Assembly: GCA_031430375.1 (NCBI GenBank)
Contig: JANPBJ010000152.1
Coordinates: forward strand, 1-30,123
Direction of reading: 5' to 3'
Length of the DNA: 30,123 nucleotides
From: JAENVU01 sp031430375
GTDB taxonomy: Bacteria; Actinomycetota; Acidimicrobiia; IMCC26256; JAENVU01
The notes under the pieces are model-generated. The model saw only the letters and a list, made by a program, of their open reading frames with translations. It was not told the origin of the DNA and did not search any database. Shown piece after piece: positions 13,102 through 20,518 of this stretch; position 1 is the stretch's first letter; each line of letters begins with the position of its first letter. The position numbers and the translations under genes were made by a program.

Positions 13102-15226
13102 CGGCCGCACTTGGTGGGAGCATCTTTCGGAACGCGACCCAGGAGGACTCGCGCTGGCGCGTGCCGTTCGGGTCACGCTCGTTGGGCCCGCCCTCTTTGC
13201 GATTGCCCTGGTGGTGTTCGACAATCCGGCGGTTGCGACGACCGCGATGTTCGGGTCGGTATCGGCACTGGTGTTTGCCGACTTTGGGGGTGCGAGACCC
13301 ACGCGCGTGAAGGCGTACCTCGCGCTCGGTGTTGTCGGTTCGTTGCTCCTCGGGATCGGCACACTCGCCTCGGGGTCGACCGCGTGGTCCGTGCCACTCA
13401 CGTTCGTGGTCGGAGCGGGTGTGCGCTTCTCGGGAAACCTAGGACCCCGGCTGTCGGCGGCAGTGAGTCCGATCATCCTCTCCTTCGTGTTGGGTGCGTT
13501 GGTGCCTGCCCCCGCGGGCGCAATCCCGGGTCGCATGATCGGATGGGTTCTCGCGTTGATCGCGGCGGCGATCGCATCGGTGGTGATCCTTCCTCGGCGG
13601 TCGACGGTTCAGCTCGCAGATACTGCAGCCTCCGCCGCCGATGCCATCGCCCGAGCCCTGCGGGTCGCATGTGGCCCTGGTGGCACGGACGATCGGTTCG
13701 AACTGCAGCGGCTCGATGACGTGGCGGCAAGACTCCGCGTGGCATCACTGATGCCACTCCGCCCCACGGGTCCCGGTGCGCGCGACGTGGCGCGCCGACT
13801 GATGATCGATCGGCTCACCCGCATCACTCGATTGCTGATCGTCGCGAGGGACGAACCTCCGGTGAGGCCTACTCCCGAGATGGTGGCGGTGGGGGAGCAT
13901 GGTGCGCGGTGTCTCGAGGTCGCGGCTCGCGCGTTACGGGGCGAAGCCTCGTCCACCGAGCTCGCGACCACGATCGCCGACCGGGAGCAGGTGCGGACGC
14001 GCGCATTCGGACGTCTCGAAGAGGCAGTGCAGTTGGGAGACGATCCGGAAACGGTGCTGTCCCGGGCGGATTTCGGATTCCTTGCCCGCGCCGGGTCCAC
14101 CCACGCCGAGGCGTTTGCTCGCAACGCAGCATTCTTGGTTGGCGACGTCCTCCCTTTCGACGCCGACGCCACCGAAGAAGTACCAGACACGTCAGTTCGC
14201 GGTGCAGCACGAAGACTGGACCGCTTCGTGGGCGTACACGCGAGGCCGAGTTCCGTGTGGTTCCGAGACGCCGTGCGCGCCGGCATTGCCCTCGCCGCCG
14301 CCGTGTTCTTGGCTCGCTCTCTGGGCGTTGACCATGCCTTCTGGGTTGCGCTGGGCACGCTGTCAGTTTTGCGATCGAACGCACTGGCAACCGGTCAGAC
14401 TGCGGTTGCAGCCGCGTTCGGAACCGGAATCGGCTTCGGGTTGTCGTCTGGCTTGCTCGCGGTCGTGGGTCTTCATCGCGCGGGACTGTGGGTCGTCTTC
14501 GTCGTGGCTGTCTTCGCGCTCGCCTATCTGCCCCAGGTCGCGAGCTTCACGGCCGGACAGGCGGCGTTCACGATCATGGTGGTGGCGCTGTTCAACCTCA
14601 TCGAGCCTCAGGGGTGGCATACCGGCCTCACTCGGCTACAAGACGTGGCGATCGGAGTGCTCGTGAGCTCGGTGGTCGCGCTGTTGTTCTGGCCTCGGCG
14701 GTTGGAGCCGTTGGTGGCGCGCCTCGTCGGCGCTCTGTCGATTGCGGCGGGCGGACTGTTGGAGACGGCGGTACGAAGCTCATCGCCGACGACATGGCGG
14801 GATGCCCGAAGCGAGACCGTGATCGCCGAGATACGCGCTCGCACCGCGATCGTCGAACTCATTGCGCAGCATCGGGGGAAGCCGAGCGTGTCCGAACCTT
14901 GGATCGCGCGCTTGGGCGTGGCATCCCAGGCGCGATCAGCGGCCGACGCGGTGTCCAAGTTGTCGACGCTGCTTCCCAGCCCCCGCGTGAGCGTGAGTGG
15001 GATCGACACGGCGCTTGGCGCGGCCGCCCATCGGGTCGCGGAAGCGTTGGCGCCGGGTCAGCGTGCTCCTGACCCGGCCTGTGCTCCGATCATCAGGGCT
15101 GAGACGCGACCCGCGGCGCTCGCGGCAATAGGGGAGGGCGCACGGGAGCCGCGGGCGGTCGTGCGGTCGCTCTTGGTGCGTGACTGGTTGATCGCAACGG
15201 GGGAGATGGTGGACGAGCGTCCGTAG
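13088..15226 (+). CDS. FUSC/aromatic-acid-exporter-like integral membrane protein
   Basis: A 712-residue membrane protein with two hydrophobic blocks separated by a soluble region: about 25-170 (five or so helices, e.g. VTLVGPALFAIALVVF, IILSFVLGALVPA, VLALIAAAIASVVIL) and about 405-560 (e.g. AGIALAAAVFLARSLG, LWVVFVVAVFALAYLP, VLVSSVVALLFW). Each block ends in a PRR-type segment (LPRRS, WPRRLEP). This duplicated plan matches fusaric-acid-resistance/aromatic acid exporter-like proteins (FUSC family), which are proposed effluxers. The start is uncertain: TTG 13088 has GGAG five bases upstream; ATG 13052 in frame would add 12 residues. It is coupled to the oxidoreductase by overlap. The last 150 residues are probably cytoplasmic. 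Confidence 0.78.
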   Translation: MPTSSGRTWWEHLSERDPGGLALARAVRVTLVGPALFAIALVVFDNPAVATTAMFGSVSALVFADFGGARPTRVKAYLALGVVGSLLLGIGTLASGSTAWSVPLTFVVGAGVRFSGNLGPRLSAAVSPIILSFVLGALVPAPAGAIPGRMIGWVLALIAAAIASVVILPRRSTVQLADTAASAADAIARALRVACGPGGTDDRFELQRLDDVAARLRVASLMPLRPTGPGARDVARRLMIDRLTRITRLLIVARDEPPVRPTPEMVAVGEHGARCLEVAARALRGEASSTELATTIADREQVRTRAFGRLEEAVQLGDDPETVLSRADFGFLARAGSTHAEAFARNAAFLVGDVLPFDADATEEVPDTSVRGAARRLDRFVGVHARPSSVWFRDAVRAGIALAAAVFLARSLGVDHAFWVALGTLSVLRSNALATGQTAVAAAFGTGIGFGLSSGLLAVVGLHRAGLWVVFVVAVFALAYLPQVASFTAGQAAFTIMVVALFNLIEPQGWHTGLTRLQDVAIGVLVSSVVALLFWPRRLEPLVARLVGALSIAAGGLLETAVRSSSPTTWRDARSETVIAEIRARTAIVELIAQHRGKPSVSEPWIARLGVASQARSAADAVSKLSTLLPSPRVSVSGIDTALGAAAHRVAEALAPGQRAPDPACAPIIRAETRPAALAAIGEGAREPRAVVRSLLVRDWLIATGEMVDERP

Positions 15227-15393
15227 AACGCGCGCCAAGAAGTCCGGGCGTCGTCGAATTGTCGAACTGGTTTCCCGCTCTCGCTCGCTTCGCTCACGGG
15301 CCGCTCGGGCCACGGGCGCGCCACGCAGCCTCGAAGTTCGGGAGGCGCTGGTTTCCTATTGGCGCGCCCTCTTGACGTGACTAGGAGGGCGCG
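15227..15393. terminator. Convergent-gene terminator region with two competing hairpins
   Basis: The gap between the membrane-protein stop (15226) and the convergent hydrolase stop (15381) contains a 10-bp inverted repeat, GGGCGCGCCA (15314-15323) with TGGCGCGCCC (15360-15369). It also contains a 9-bp stem, 15363-15371 with 15385-15393, with a 13-base loop. The two hairpins share bases 15363-15369, so they cannot form together. Neither has a U-tract, which is usual for actinobacterial terminators. Bidirectional termination is inferred. Confidence 0.4.
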
Positions 15394-16091
15394 TTCTCGC
15401 CGTCGTCGGCGGTGGACATTGCGAGGTGGTCTGGGATCCACGTGCCGAGACGCGCCCGGAGGTGCTCAGCGGCTTCGGTCATGAGGTGTCCGGTACCAGG
15501 AATGAGCTCGAACTCGCCGTGACCGATGAGCATGCGGACCACCGCGGAGGTATCGGGCGCCAAGATCTCGTCGCGGTCGCCATGGAGGAGGAGCACGGGC
15601 ACCTCATCGGCGAGTGCCCCTGCGTCCTCGCACCCGGCCGACTGCGTGGCGAGCGTCACGACTCCTGCACAGTGTTGGCCGAGAACCATTGCTGCCTGGA
15701 CCGCAACGGCGCCGCCGAACGAGTGGCCCACCGTGACGAAGCGGTCGGCGCCCGCGCGGGACGCGAGATCAGCGGCGGCAGCAACGTCATGCACGCAGCG
15801 GACCAGATCATTGGCCTTGCGATACCCGACGCGCATCGTGCCGATCCCCGCCGCGGCGTACTGAACACCGAGATCGTGATACAGGCCGCCGGCCGGACCG
15901 AGGAGTCCACCCATGCCGCCGCCGGCCATGAGGACCACACACGTTGCATCGACGGGTCCATGCCACAGGATCGTGAGGAGGCCGCGCATCGTGTAGATCT
16001 CGAGATGCCGGAGATCGTGATTGATCACCGCTTCTTCGCGAGCGAGTACTTCGAGCAGCTCCAGTGGCGACCGGGGGAGCGCGTCGGTCAC
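15381..16091 (-). CDS. Alpha/beta hydrolase
   Basis: A 236-residue hydrolase with a visible catalytic triad: the nucleophile elbow GHSFGG (S124 at 122-127), the acid D174 in LLHGDRDEI and the histidine H202 in GTGHLM. The strand-helix pattern (VVLMAGGGMGG as oxyanion-hole region) is typical of the superfamily. The GTG start overlaps the upstream oxidoreductase stop (GTGA) and no ribosome-binding site is visible on this strand, so it relies on translational coupling. No signal peptide is seen. Esterase, thioesterase or lactonase activity all remain possible. Its partnership with an F420-type enzyme is seen only in gene order. Confidence 0.85.
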   Translation of the reverse strand: MTDALPRSPLELLEVLAREEAVINHDLRHLEIYTMRGLLTILWHGPVDATCVVLMAGGGMGGLLGPAGGLYHDLGVQYAAAGIGTMRVGYRKANDLVRCVHDVAAAADLASRAGADRFVTVGHSFGGAVAVQAAMVLGQHCAGVVTLATQSAGCEDAGALADEVPVLLLHGDRDEILAPDTSAVVRMLIGHGEFELIPGTGHLMTEAAEHLRARLGTWIPDHLAMSTADDGENAPS

Positions 16092-16984
16092 AGGAGAGAT
16101 CGCAACAGCGCGCGGGTCCGAGCACGGTCATCGGCCGACAGTCCGAACTCGGAGGCCGCGAAATCCGTCGCTCCGGCATCGGCGACGCGCTGGATCCCAG
16201 CAGCAACCGCAGCTTCGTCGCCCACGATGGCAACGTCGGCCGGTCCGGCAACGCCCTCGCGGTCGAGCATCGCCCGGTAGCTCGGCAAGAATCCGTACAT
16301 CTCCCAGGTCTTCGCGGCGAACTGACGAGCCGCGTCGGCATCGTCGGTCACACCCACGGGGAGACCGACCGCGATGCGGGGGGCGGGCCGACCCGCGTCG
16401 GCCGCAGCCTTGGTGATCGATGGTGTGATGTGCGATTCAACGGTGGCAGGACCCGTCATCCACGTGACGGTGCCGTCGGCGACCCGACCTGCGAGTTCGA
16501 GCATGCGAGGGCCCAGCGCGGCAACGAGCACCGGCACCGGCGCGGCCTGGATACCGATACTGCCGTTGAACGTCAACGTCTCACCAGTCACTCCGACAGC
16601 TTCGCCGTGGAGCAGCGGCATGAGGATCTCCAGGTACTCGCGCATGTGACGGGCCGGCTTGTCATACGACATCCCGAACATCGATTCAATAACGATCTGA
16701 TGGGAGAGGCCGATTCCAAGTACTAGGCGACCGTCCGATGCTTGCTGGGTGGTGAGCGCCTGCGCGGCCAACATCATCGGATGGCGGGGATAGGTTGGGA
16801 TCACCGCCGTACCGAGCTCGATTCGCGGCACCGCGGCGCCGACGACCGCGAGCGCAGTGAGGGCATCCAGGCCGAAGATCTGAGGGATGTAGAAACCCGC
16901 GAAGCCTTCCGTCTCCACCTGCGTGGCCATCGCTACCGCAGCATCGATGGTGGGAAGATCGCCGCCAAAAATCGAGAGACGCAT
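16088..16984 (-). CDS. LLM-class F420-dependent oxidoreductase
   Basis: A 298-residue luciferase-like TIM-barrel oxidoreductase, different in sequence from the one at 12169. Typical segments are GFAGFYIPQIFGLDALTALAVVG, IELGTAVIPTYPRHPMMLAAQALT, DGRLVLGIGLSHQ and VPVLVAALGPRMLELAG. It resembles the MSMEG_4879-type F420 family. The ATG lies six bases after a TAGCCT -10 box with no ribosome-binding site, suggesting a leaderless mRNA. It is the first gene of a two-gene leftward operon with the alpha/beta hydrolase, divergent from tRNA-Gly. Substrate unknown; the use of F420 is inferred from the family. Confidence 0.87.
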   Translation of the reverse strand: MRLSIFGGDLPTIDAAVAMATQVETEGFAGFYIPQIFGLDALTALAVVGAAVPRIELGTAVIPTYPRHPMMLAAQALTTQQASDGRLVLGIGLSHQIVIESMFGMSYDKPARHMREYLEILMPLLHGEAVGVTGETLTFNGSIGIQAAPVPVLVAALGPRMLELAGRVADGTVTWMTGPATVESHITPSITKAAADAGRPAPRIAVGLPVGVTDDADAARQFAAKTWEMYGFLPSYRAMLDREGVAGPADVAIVGDEAAVAAGIQRVADAGATDFAASEFGLSADDRARTRALLRSLL

Positions 16985-16990
16985 GGGCGA

Positions 16991-16996
16991 AGGCTA
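16991..16996 (-). promoter_or_regulatory. Putative -10 box (TAGCCT), leaderless start of the 16984 gene
   Basis: TAGCCT on the minus strand matches TANNNT and is followed by six bases (TCGCCC) and then the ATG. The expected transcription start is the A of the ATG. Confidence 0.5.
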
Positions 16997-17018
16997 GGGG
17001 TTGGCGGGGTGCGGCTGC

Positions 17019-17024
17019 TATCTT
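17019..17024 (+). promoter_or_regulatory. Possible -10 box (TATCTT) of the tRNA-Gly gene
   Basis: TATCTT lies 11 bases before the mature tRNA 5' end at 17036, which would give a short leader processed by RNase P. No properly spaced -35 is evident. Confidence 0.35.
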
Positions 17025-17035
17025 CGACAACTCAC

Positions 17036-17110
17036 GCGGACGTGGCTCAGTGGTAGAGCATCACCTTGCCAAGGTGAGGGTCGCGGGTTCGAATCCCGTC
17101 GTCCGCTCCA
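17036..17110 (+). tRNA. tRNA-Gly (anticodon GCC), CCA encoded
   Basis: A full cloverleaf of 75 bases. The acceptor stem GCGGACG (17036-17042) pairs with CGTCCGC (17100-17106). A D-arm follows (GGCTCAGTGGTAGAGC). The anticodon stem TCACC/GGTGA encloses TTGCCAA with anticodon GCC (17068-17070). The T-loop is GGTTCGAATCC. The discriminator is T17107, as usual for bacterial tRNA-Gly, and CCA is encoded at 17108-17110. GCC reads the glycine codons GGC and GGT. I do not see a second copy of the 3' end in this window, so there is no sign of integration at this site. Confidence 0.97.
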
Positions 17111-17123
17111 TACGAACCTGCAG

Positions 17124-17149
17124 ATCAGCGGCCCAAACGGGCCGCTGAT
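17124..17149 (+). terminator. 11-bp hairpin downstream of tRNA-Gly
   Basis: ATCAGCGGCCC (17124-17134) and GGGCCGCTGAT (17139-17149) form a perfect 11-bp stem around an AAAC loop, beginning 14 bases after the CCA end. There is no U-tract, but stable U-less hairpins are accepted as terminators in high-GC actinobacteria. It is the likely end of the tRNA transcript. Confidence 0.7.
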
Positions 17150-17191
17150 TCGCGTTCTGGCGCTGGGGCCGTGCGCGCCCCGATCGTTCAG

Positions 17192-17228
17192 TTGCCCTCA
17201 GGTGACCGTATGCGGTCGTTGAGGGCAA
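17192..17228. repeat. Long imperfect inverted repeat (two-stage hairpin)
   Basis: Outer arms TTGCCCTCA (17192-17200) and TGAGGGCAA (17220-17228) are perfectly complementary. An inner stem GACCG/CGGTC (17204-17208 and 17213-17217) closes a TATG loop, with small internal bulges between. It could be a second terminator, a protein-binding palindrome, or a relic. It is about 190 bases upstream of the mop gene. Confidence 0.6.
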
Positions 17229-17378
17229 GAGAACGAGTGTGCGGCCGCGGTGGAGCAGCTCCAGTGTGCGTACTTTGACATTGACGGACGCGATGGACGC
17301 CGGCTACCCCTGACAACCTCTGGCTTACGGCGATTGGCTTGGGATGTATCGGGCAACTGCGAATCCTCTCGGTGTCTT

Positions 17379-17388
17379 CTACTAGTAG
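17379..17388. promoter_or_regulatory. 10-bp palindrome CTACTAGTAG upstream of mop, possible operator
   Basis: A perfect palindrome lying about 30-39 bases before the proposed transcription start at 17418, i.e. over the -35 region. Binding of the HTH-Mop protein here would give autoregulation of the molybdate operon. This is an inference. Confidence 0.35.
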
Positions 17389-17405
17389 GTGCTGGGTTTC
17401 GTAGC

Positions 17406-17411
17406 TAACAT
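17406..17411 (+). promoter_or_regulatory. Putative -10 box (TAACAT) for leaderless mop-modABC mRNA
   Basis: TAACAT matches TANNNT and is followed by six bases (CGCCCC) and then GTG at 17418. There is no Shine-Dalgarno before the GTG. Transcription start is expected on the start codon. Confidence 0.5.
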
Positions 17412-17417
17412 CGCCCC

Positions 17418-17816
17418 GTGACGATGTATCGACCGGGACAGGCCGCGGAGATCCTGGGCGTAAGTGCGGACACCGTGCGCCGTTGGGCCGACGAGGGGCG
17501 CCTGAAGACCACGCGCACCGAAGGTGGCCACCGCCATATTGCGGGCAAGGATCTGGCGCGGCTGCTCACCGAGCAAGCTCCCCAGACCGAGCCGCCGGGC
17601 ATGACGCAGTCTGCTCGCAATCGGTTCACGGGAATCGTGATTCGCGTCCAGCGCGACACGCTGACTGCCATCGTCGAGATCCAAGCCGGTCCACATCGGG
17701 TGGTGTCGTTGATGACGCGCGAGGGCGCGGATGAGCTCGGCCTCGTGGTCGGTGATCTCGCGGTGGCAGCCGTGAAGGCAACGAATGTGGTCATCGAAGT
17801 TCCGTCGGTCTACTGA
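17418..17816 (+). CDS. Helix-turn-helix/Mop-domain molybdate-responsive regulator
   Basis: A 132-residue two-domain protein. Residues 3-52 form a MerR/excisionase-type helix-turn-helix (YRPGQAAEILGVSADTVRRWADEGRLKTTRTEGGHRHI). Residues about 65-130 form a single Mop (molybdopterin-binding/TOBE) domain with the signature SARNRFTGIVIRV. The Mop domain binds molybdate or tungstate in ModE, ModC and molbindins, so the protein probably senses molybdate and controls the modABC genes four bases downstream. It is not ModE: the DNA-binding half is a different fold and there is one Mop domain rather than two. GTG 17418 is chosen to fit the TAACAT box; ATG 17424, two codons later, is an alternative. Confidence 0.85.
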   Translation: MTMYRPGQAAEILGVSADTVRRWADEGRLKTTRTEGGHRHIAGKDLARLLTEQAPQTEPPGMTQSARNRFTGIVIRVQRDTLTAIVEIQAGPHRVVSLMTREGADELGLVVGDLAVAAVKATNVVIEVPSVY

Positions 17817-17820
17817 CCCT

Positions 17821-18630
17821 ATGAGCAGCAATTCGTCGGAGCCGCGATACCTCCGCTCGATGATCCAGGTCGTATTCATGCTCGGTCTCGTGGGCGCTCT
17901 GGTCATGACCAGCTGTGGCTCGAACTCATCCCAACCGTCATCGACGGTGACCGGAACCATCACGGTCTCCGCGGCGTCGTCGTTAACCGAGGCGTTCGCG
18001 AAGATCGGCAGAAACTTCGAGACGGCCAACCCGGGGGCCTCCGTCACTTTCAACTTCGGACCGTCCTCCACCTTGAAGACCCAGATCGTTCAGGGTGCGC
18101 CGGCCGATGTCTTCGCATCGGCCGACGTGGAGAACATGCACGAGCTCCATATCGCCGGGTTGCTGCACGGTCGGTCGACGGTGTTCGCGAAGAACCGACT
18201 CGTGCTGGTGACCAAGCCCGGAAACCCCCAGCAGGTCGAGACACTGAACGACCTGGCGAACGTTGGCACGATCTCGCTCTGCGGGCGCGACGTTCCGTGC
18301 GGCAGATATGCCGCGCAGGCGTTCCGTGCGGCCGGCGTCGCCATAGCTGAGACCCGGATCACGCGAGGCGCGGACGCGAAGGCAACCCTCGCAGCGGTGA
18401 CGACCGGCGACGCCGATGCCGCAATCGTCTACGCGACCGACGCGGAGGCAGCCGGAAGCTCGGTTGCAACCGTCAGGCTTCCGGACGCGCGCAATGTGAC
18501 TGCGGTGTATCCCATCGCCGCCTTGCAGGGCAGCGCGCGCCCGGCGCTTGCTTTGCGTTTCATCAGATACGTGGAATCCCCGCAGGGTGAGGCCACGCTG
18601 CGATCCTTCGGATTTCTCCCTCCGAGATGA
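17821..18630 (+). CDS. modA: Molybdate ABC transporter, substrate-binding lipoprotein ModA
   Basis: The extracytoplasmic molybdate receptor of 269 residues. It has a signal peptide with a hydrophobic core (MIQVVFMLGLVGALVM) and lipobox VMTSC, with C32 the lipidated residue, followed by a Ser-rich linker. Mature-protein family segments are SAASSLTEAFAKIG, GPSSTLKTQIVQGAPADVFASAD, KNRLVLVTKP and ADAAIVYATDA, all typical of ModA. The ATG lies four bases after the mop stop. The N-terminus before the hydrophobic core is about 13 residues longer than usual. It works with ModB and ModC downstream. Confidence 0.94.
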   Translation: MSSNSSEPRYLRSMIQVVFMLGLVGALVMTSCGSNSSQPSSTVTGTITVSAASSLTEAFAKIGRNFETANPGASVTFNFGPSSTLKTQIVQGAPADVFASADVENMHELHIAGLLHGRSTVFAKNRLVLVTKPGNPQQVETLNDLANVGTISLCGRDVPCGRYAAQAFRAAGVAIAETRITRGADAKATLAAVTTGDADAAIVYATDAEAAGSSVATVRLPDARNVTAVYPIAALQGSARPALALRFIRYVESPQGEATLRSFGFLPPR

Positions 18631-18637
18631 ACCGCGC

Positions 18638-19438
18638 ATGAGCTCCCGCAAACGGAGCGCCCGAAGGCTTCCCTGGGCATGGATGCTCGTCGCTCTCATC
18701 GGGTTTCTCTTTTTGGTGTTGCCGCTCGTCGGACTCGTGCTCCAGGTCCCGTGGTCAAGCCTCGGCACCGATCTCAGCACTCCCGAAGCCACGAGTGCGC
18801 TGCGGCTCTCGCTGGTGTGCTCGTTGTGGGCGACTGCACTCGCGGTGCTGTTCGGCGTGCCGATCGCTTGGGTCCTCGCCCGGGTGGAGTTTCCGGGCCG
18901 TTCGATCGCCCGCGCGCTGGTGTTACTCCCCATGGTGTTGCCGCCGGTGGTGGGAGGGGTCGGACTCTTCTATGCGTTGGGCCGCGACGGGCTCGTGGGC
19001 CGGTATCTCCACGACTGGTTCGATATTCAACTCACGTTCTCGACCACCGGTGCAGTCGTCGCGGAAACGTTCGTGGCACTTCCGTTCCTCGTCATCACGG
19101 TGGAGGCCGCATTGCGCTCGATGGATCGCCGGTACGAAGACGCGGCAGCAACGCTCGGCGCGAAACCGTTCACGGTGGCTCGTCGGGTCACGCTGCCGCT
19201 CATCCTCCCCGGGCTCATCGCGGGAGCGGCGCTGGCGTGGGCTCGAGCGCTCGGTGAATTCGGAGCGACGATTACCTTCGCGGGCAACGTTCAAGGCCGA
19301 ACCCAGACCACGCCCCTTGCCGTCTACCTCCTGCTCGAATCACGACCCGAGCTCGCCATCGGTTTGAGTGTGGTCCTCCTCGCAGTCTGCATCGCGGTCC
19401 TCGCGCTCCTGCGTGACCGATGGTTCGCCGTCGGATGA
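18638..19438 (+). CDS. modB: Molybdate ABC transporter, permease ModB
   Basis: A 266-residue inner-membrane permease with about six transmembrane helices (e.g. MLVALIGFLFLVLPLVGLVL near 16-35 and LLPMVLPPVVGGVGLFYAL). The cytoplasmic EAA loop EDAAATLGAKPFTVARRVTLPLILPG docks on the ATPase ModC. ALGEFGATITFAGN is a ModB hallmark. The ATG lies seven bases after the modA stop, and the stop overlaps the modC start (ATGA). Confidence 0.95.
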   Translation: MSSRKRSARRLPWAWMLVALIGFLFLVLPLVGLVLQVPWSSLGTDLSTPEATSALRLSLVCSLWATALAVLFGVPIAWVLARVEFPGRSIARALVLLPMVLPPVVGGVGLFYALGRDGLVGRYLHDWFDIQLTFSTTGAVVAETFVALPFLVITVEAALRSMDRRYEDAAATLGAKPFTVARRVTLPLILPGLIAGAALAWARALGEFGATITFAGNVQGRTQTTPLAVYLLLESRPELAIGLSVVLLAVCIAVLALLRDRWFAVG

Positions 19439-20484
19439 GTCTCGACGCGCACGTCATGCTCACCCTCGGTTCCCTCGACCTCGACGTGGAACTCACCGTG
19501 GCCGGCGCCGAAACGGTCGCGATTCTCGGTCCGAATGGTGCCGGCAAGACCACGCTCCTGCGCGCCCTGGCGGGCCTGCTTCCCCTCGACGCAGGACATG
19601 TGAATCTCGACGGAGTGATTCTCGATGATGCAGATGCGGTCAACGTGGTACCGGAACGTCGATCGGTCGGAGTGGTGTTTCAGGACTACCTCCTGTTCCC
19701 ACATCTCAGCGCACTCGACAATGTTGCATTCGGACTGCGGAGTCGCGGCGTCGGGCGACGGGAGGCGCGTCGGTTGGCCGCGACTGCACTGGAACATGTG
19801 GGGATCGCGGCGGCCAACTCGGTGAAACCGAACCAGCTCTCCGGCGGACAGCGTCAAGCCGTGGCGTTCGCCCGCGCGTTGGTCACGAAGCCGCGGCTGC
19901 TCCTGCTCGACGAGCCGCTGGCTGCCCTCGACCAACGCGCGCGAGGCGCCGTACGGCGCGATCTCCGGACCCAACTGCAGGACCACACCGGGGCGCGCGT
20001 TCTCGTCACCCACGATCCACTCGATGCGGCCGCGTTGGCGGATCGGTTGGTCATCGTTGAGCACGGCCGCGTGATGCAATCCGGCACGTTCGCGGAGGTC
20101 TCCGCTCGCCCGAGCTCGGAATATGTCGCAGAACTGGTTGGGGTGAATCTGCTTCGAGGAACGGCCTGCAACGGACGGCTTGATCTCGAATCTGGTGGCC
20201 AACTCATCGCTACCACGCCCGCTACCGGGACCGCATTGGCAATCGTGCACCCGCGTTCGGTCGCGCTGCACCGGGAGCTGCCGGGCGGAAGCCCACGCAA
20301 TGTGGCGATGGGCCACGTGGTGGGCATCGAAGCGCTGGGCGACCGGGTACGAGTGCGTGTAGATGGGCCCGTTCCGCTCGTCGCCGAAATCACACCCGCC
20401 GCACTGCTCGACCTACGACTCGAACTTGGATCCCAAGTGTGGACCGCGGTGAAGGCCAGCGAGATCACCGTGTTTCCTGCCTGA
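19435..20484 (+). CDS. modC: Molybdate ABC transporter, ATP-binding protein ModC
   Basis: A 349-residue ATPase that drives molybdate import. Walker A is GPNGAGKTT (32-40), the Q-loop is VFQD (81-84), the ABC signature is LSGGQRQ (135-141), Walker B is LLLLDEP (155-161) and the H-loop is VTHD (191-194). The C-terminal part from about 220 contains a TOBE/Mop-like regulatory domain (AMGHVVGIEALGDRVRVRVDG and AEITPAALLDLRLELGSQVWTAVKASEITVF). It is coupled to modB by ATGA. It is the last gene clearly in the molybdate operon; the next gene starts 35 bases later and seems to have its own promoter. Confidence 0.95.
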   Translation: MSLDAHVMLTLGSLDLDVELTVAGAETVAILGPNGAGKTTLLRALAGLLPLDAGHVNLDGVILDDADAVNVVPERRSVGVVFQDYLLFPHLSALDNVAFGLRSRGVGRREARRLAATALEHVGIAAANSVKPNQLSGGQRQAVAFARALVTKPRLLLLDEPLAALDQRARGAVRRDLRTQLQDHTGARVLVTHDPLDAAALADRLVIVEHGRVMQSGTFAEVSARPSSEYVAELVGVNLLRGTACNGRLDLESGGQLIATTPATGTALAIVHPRSVALHRELPGGSPRNVAMGHVVGIEALGDRVRVRVDGPVPLVAEITPAALLDLRLELGSQVWTAVKASEITVFPA

Positions 20485-20506
20485 CCACCCTGCGCGGACC
20501 GGCCGA

Positions 20507-20512
20507 TACTCT
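20507..20512 (+). promoter_or_regulatory. Putative -10 box (TACTCT), leaderless start of the 20519 gene
   Basis: TACTCT matches TANNNT and is followed by six bases (CGGGGC) and then ATG. It suggests that the Rv2466c-like gene has its own start point although it follows modC closely. Confidence 0.45.
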
Positions 20513-20518
20513 CGGGGC

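Larger units (their letters stand above)
17111..17417. other. 307-base non-coding stretch between tRNA-Gly and the mop gene
   Basis: No credible gene is seen here. It contains the tRNA terminator-like hairpin (17124-17149), a second longer inverted repeat (17192-17228), the palindrome CTACTAGTAG (17379-17388) and a TAACAT -10 box (17406-17411). Two TTGAC-type words lie near 17276-17285, too far from that -10 to be its -35. I see no ModE-type operator and no fit to the Moco riboswitch architecture that I can support. Confidence 0.5.

Noticed and set aside
13609..14358. A 249-codon minus-strand frame inside the FUSC-like gene
   Set aside because: Ser/Arg/Ala-rich low-complexity translation opposite a clear membrane protein.
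15275..15300. CTCGCTCGCTTCGCTC-type repeat in the 15.3-kb gap
   Set aside because: Only one copy in the window; a low-complexity CG/CT run cannot be called a repeat family from this sequence.
17036..17400. tRNA-Gly as an integration (att) site for a mobile element
   Set aside because: No duplicated tRNA 3' end, integrase or mobility gene is visible; the downstream genes are a standard molybdate operon.
17111..17417. Moco riboswitch upstream of the molybdate operon
   Set aside because: The hairpins here do not fit the riboswitch architecture I can recall, and a -10 box next to the GTG suggests a leaderless message without a 5' UTR.
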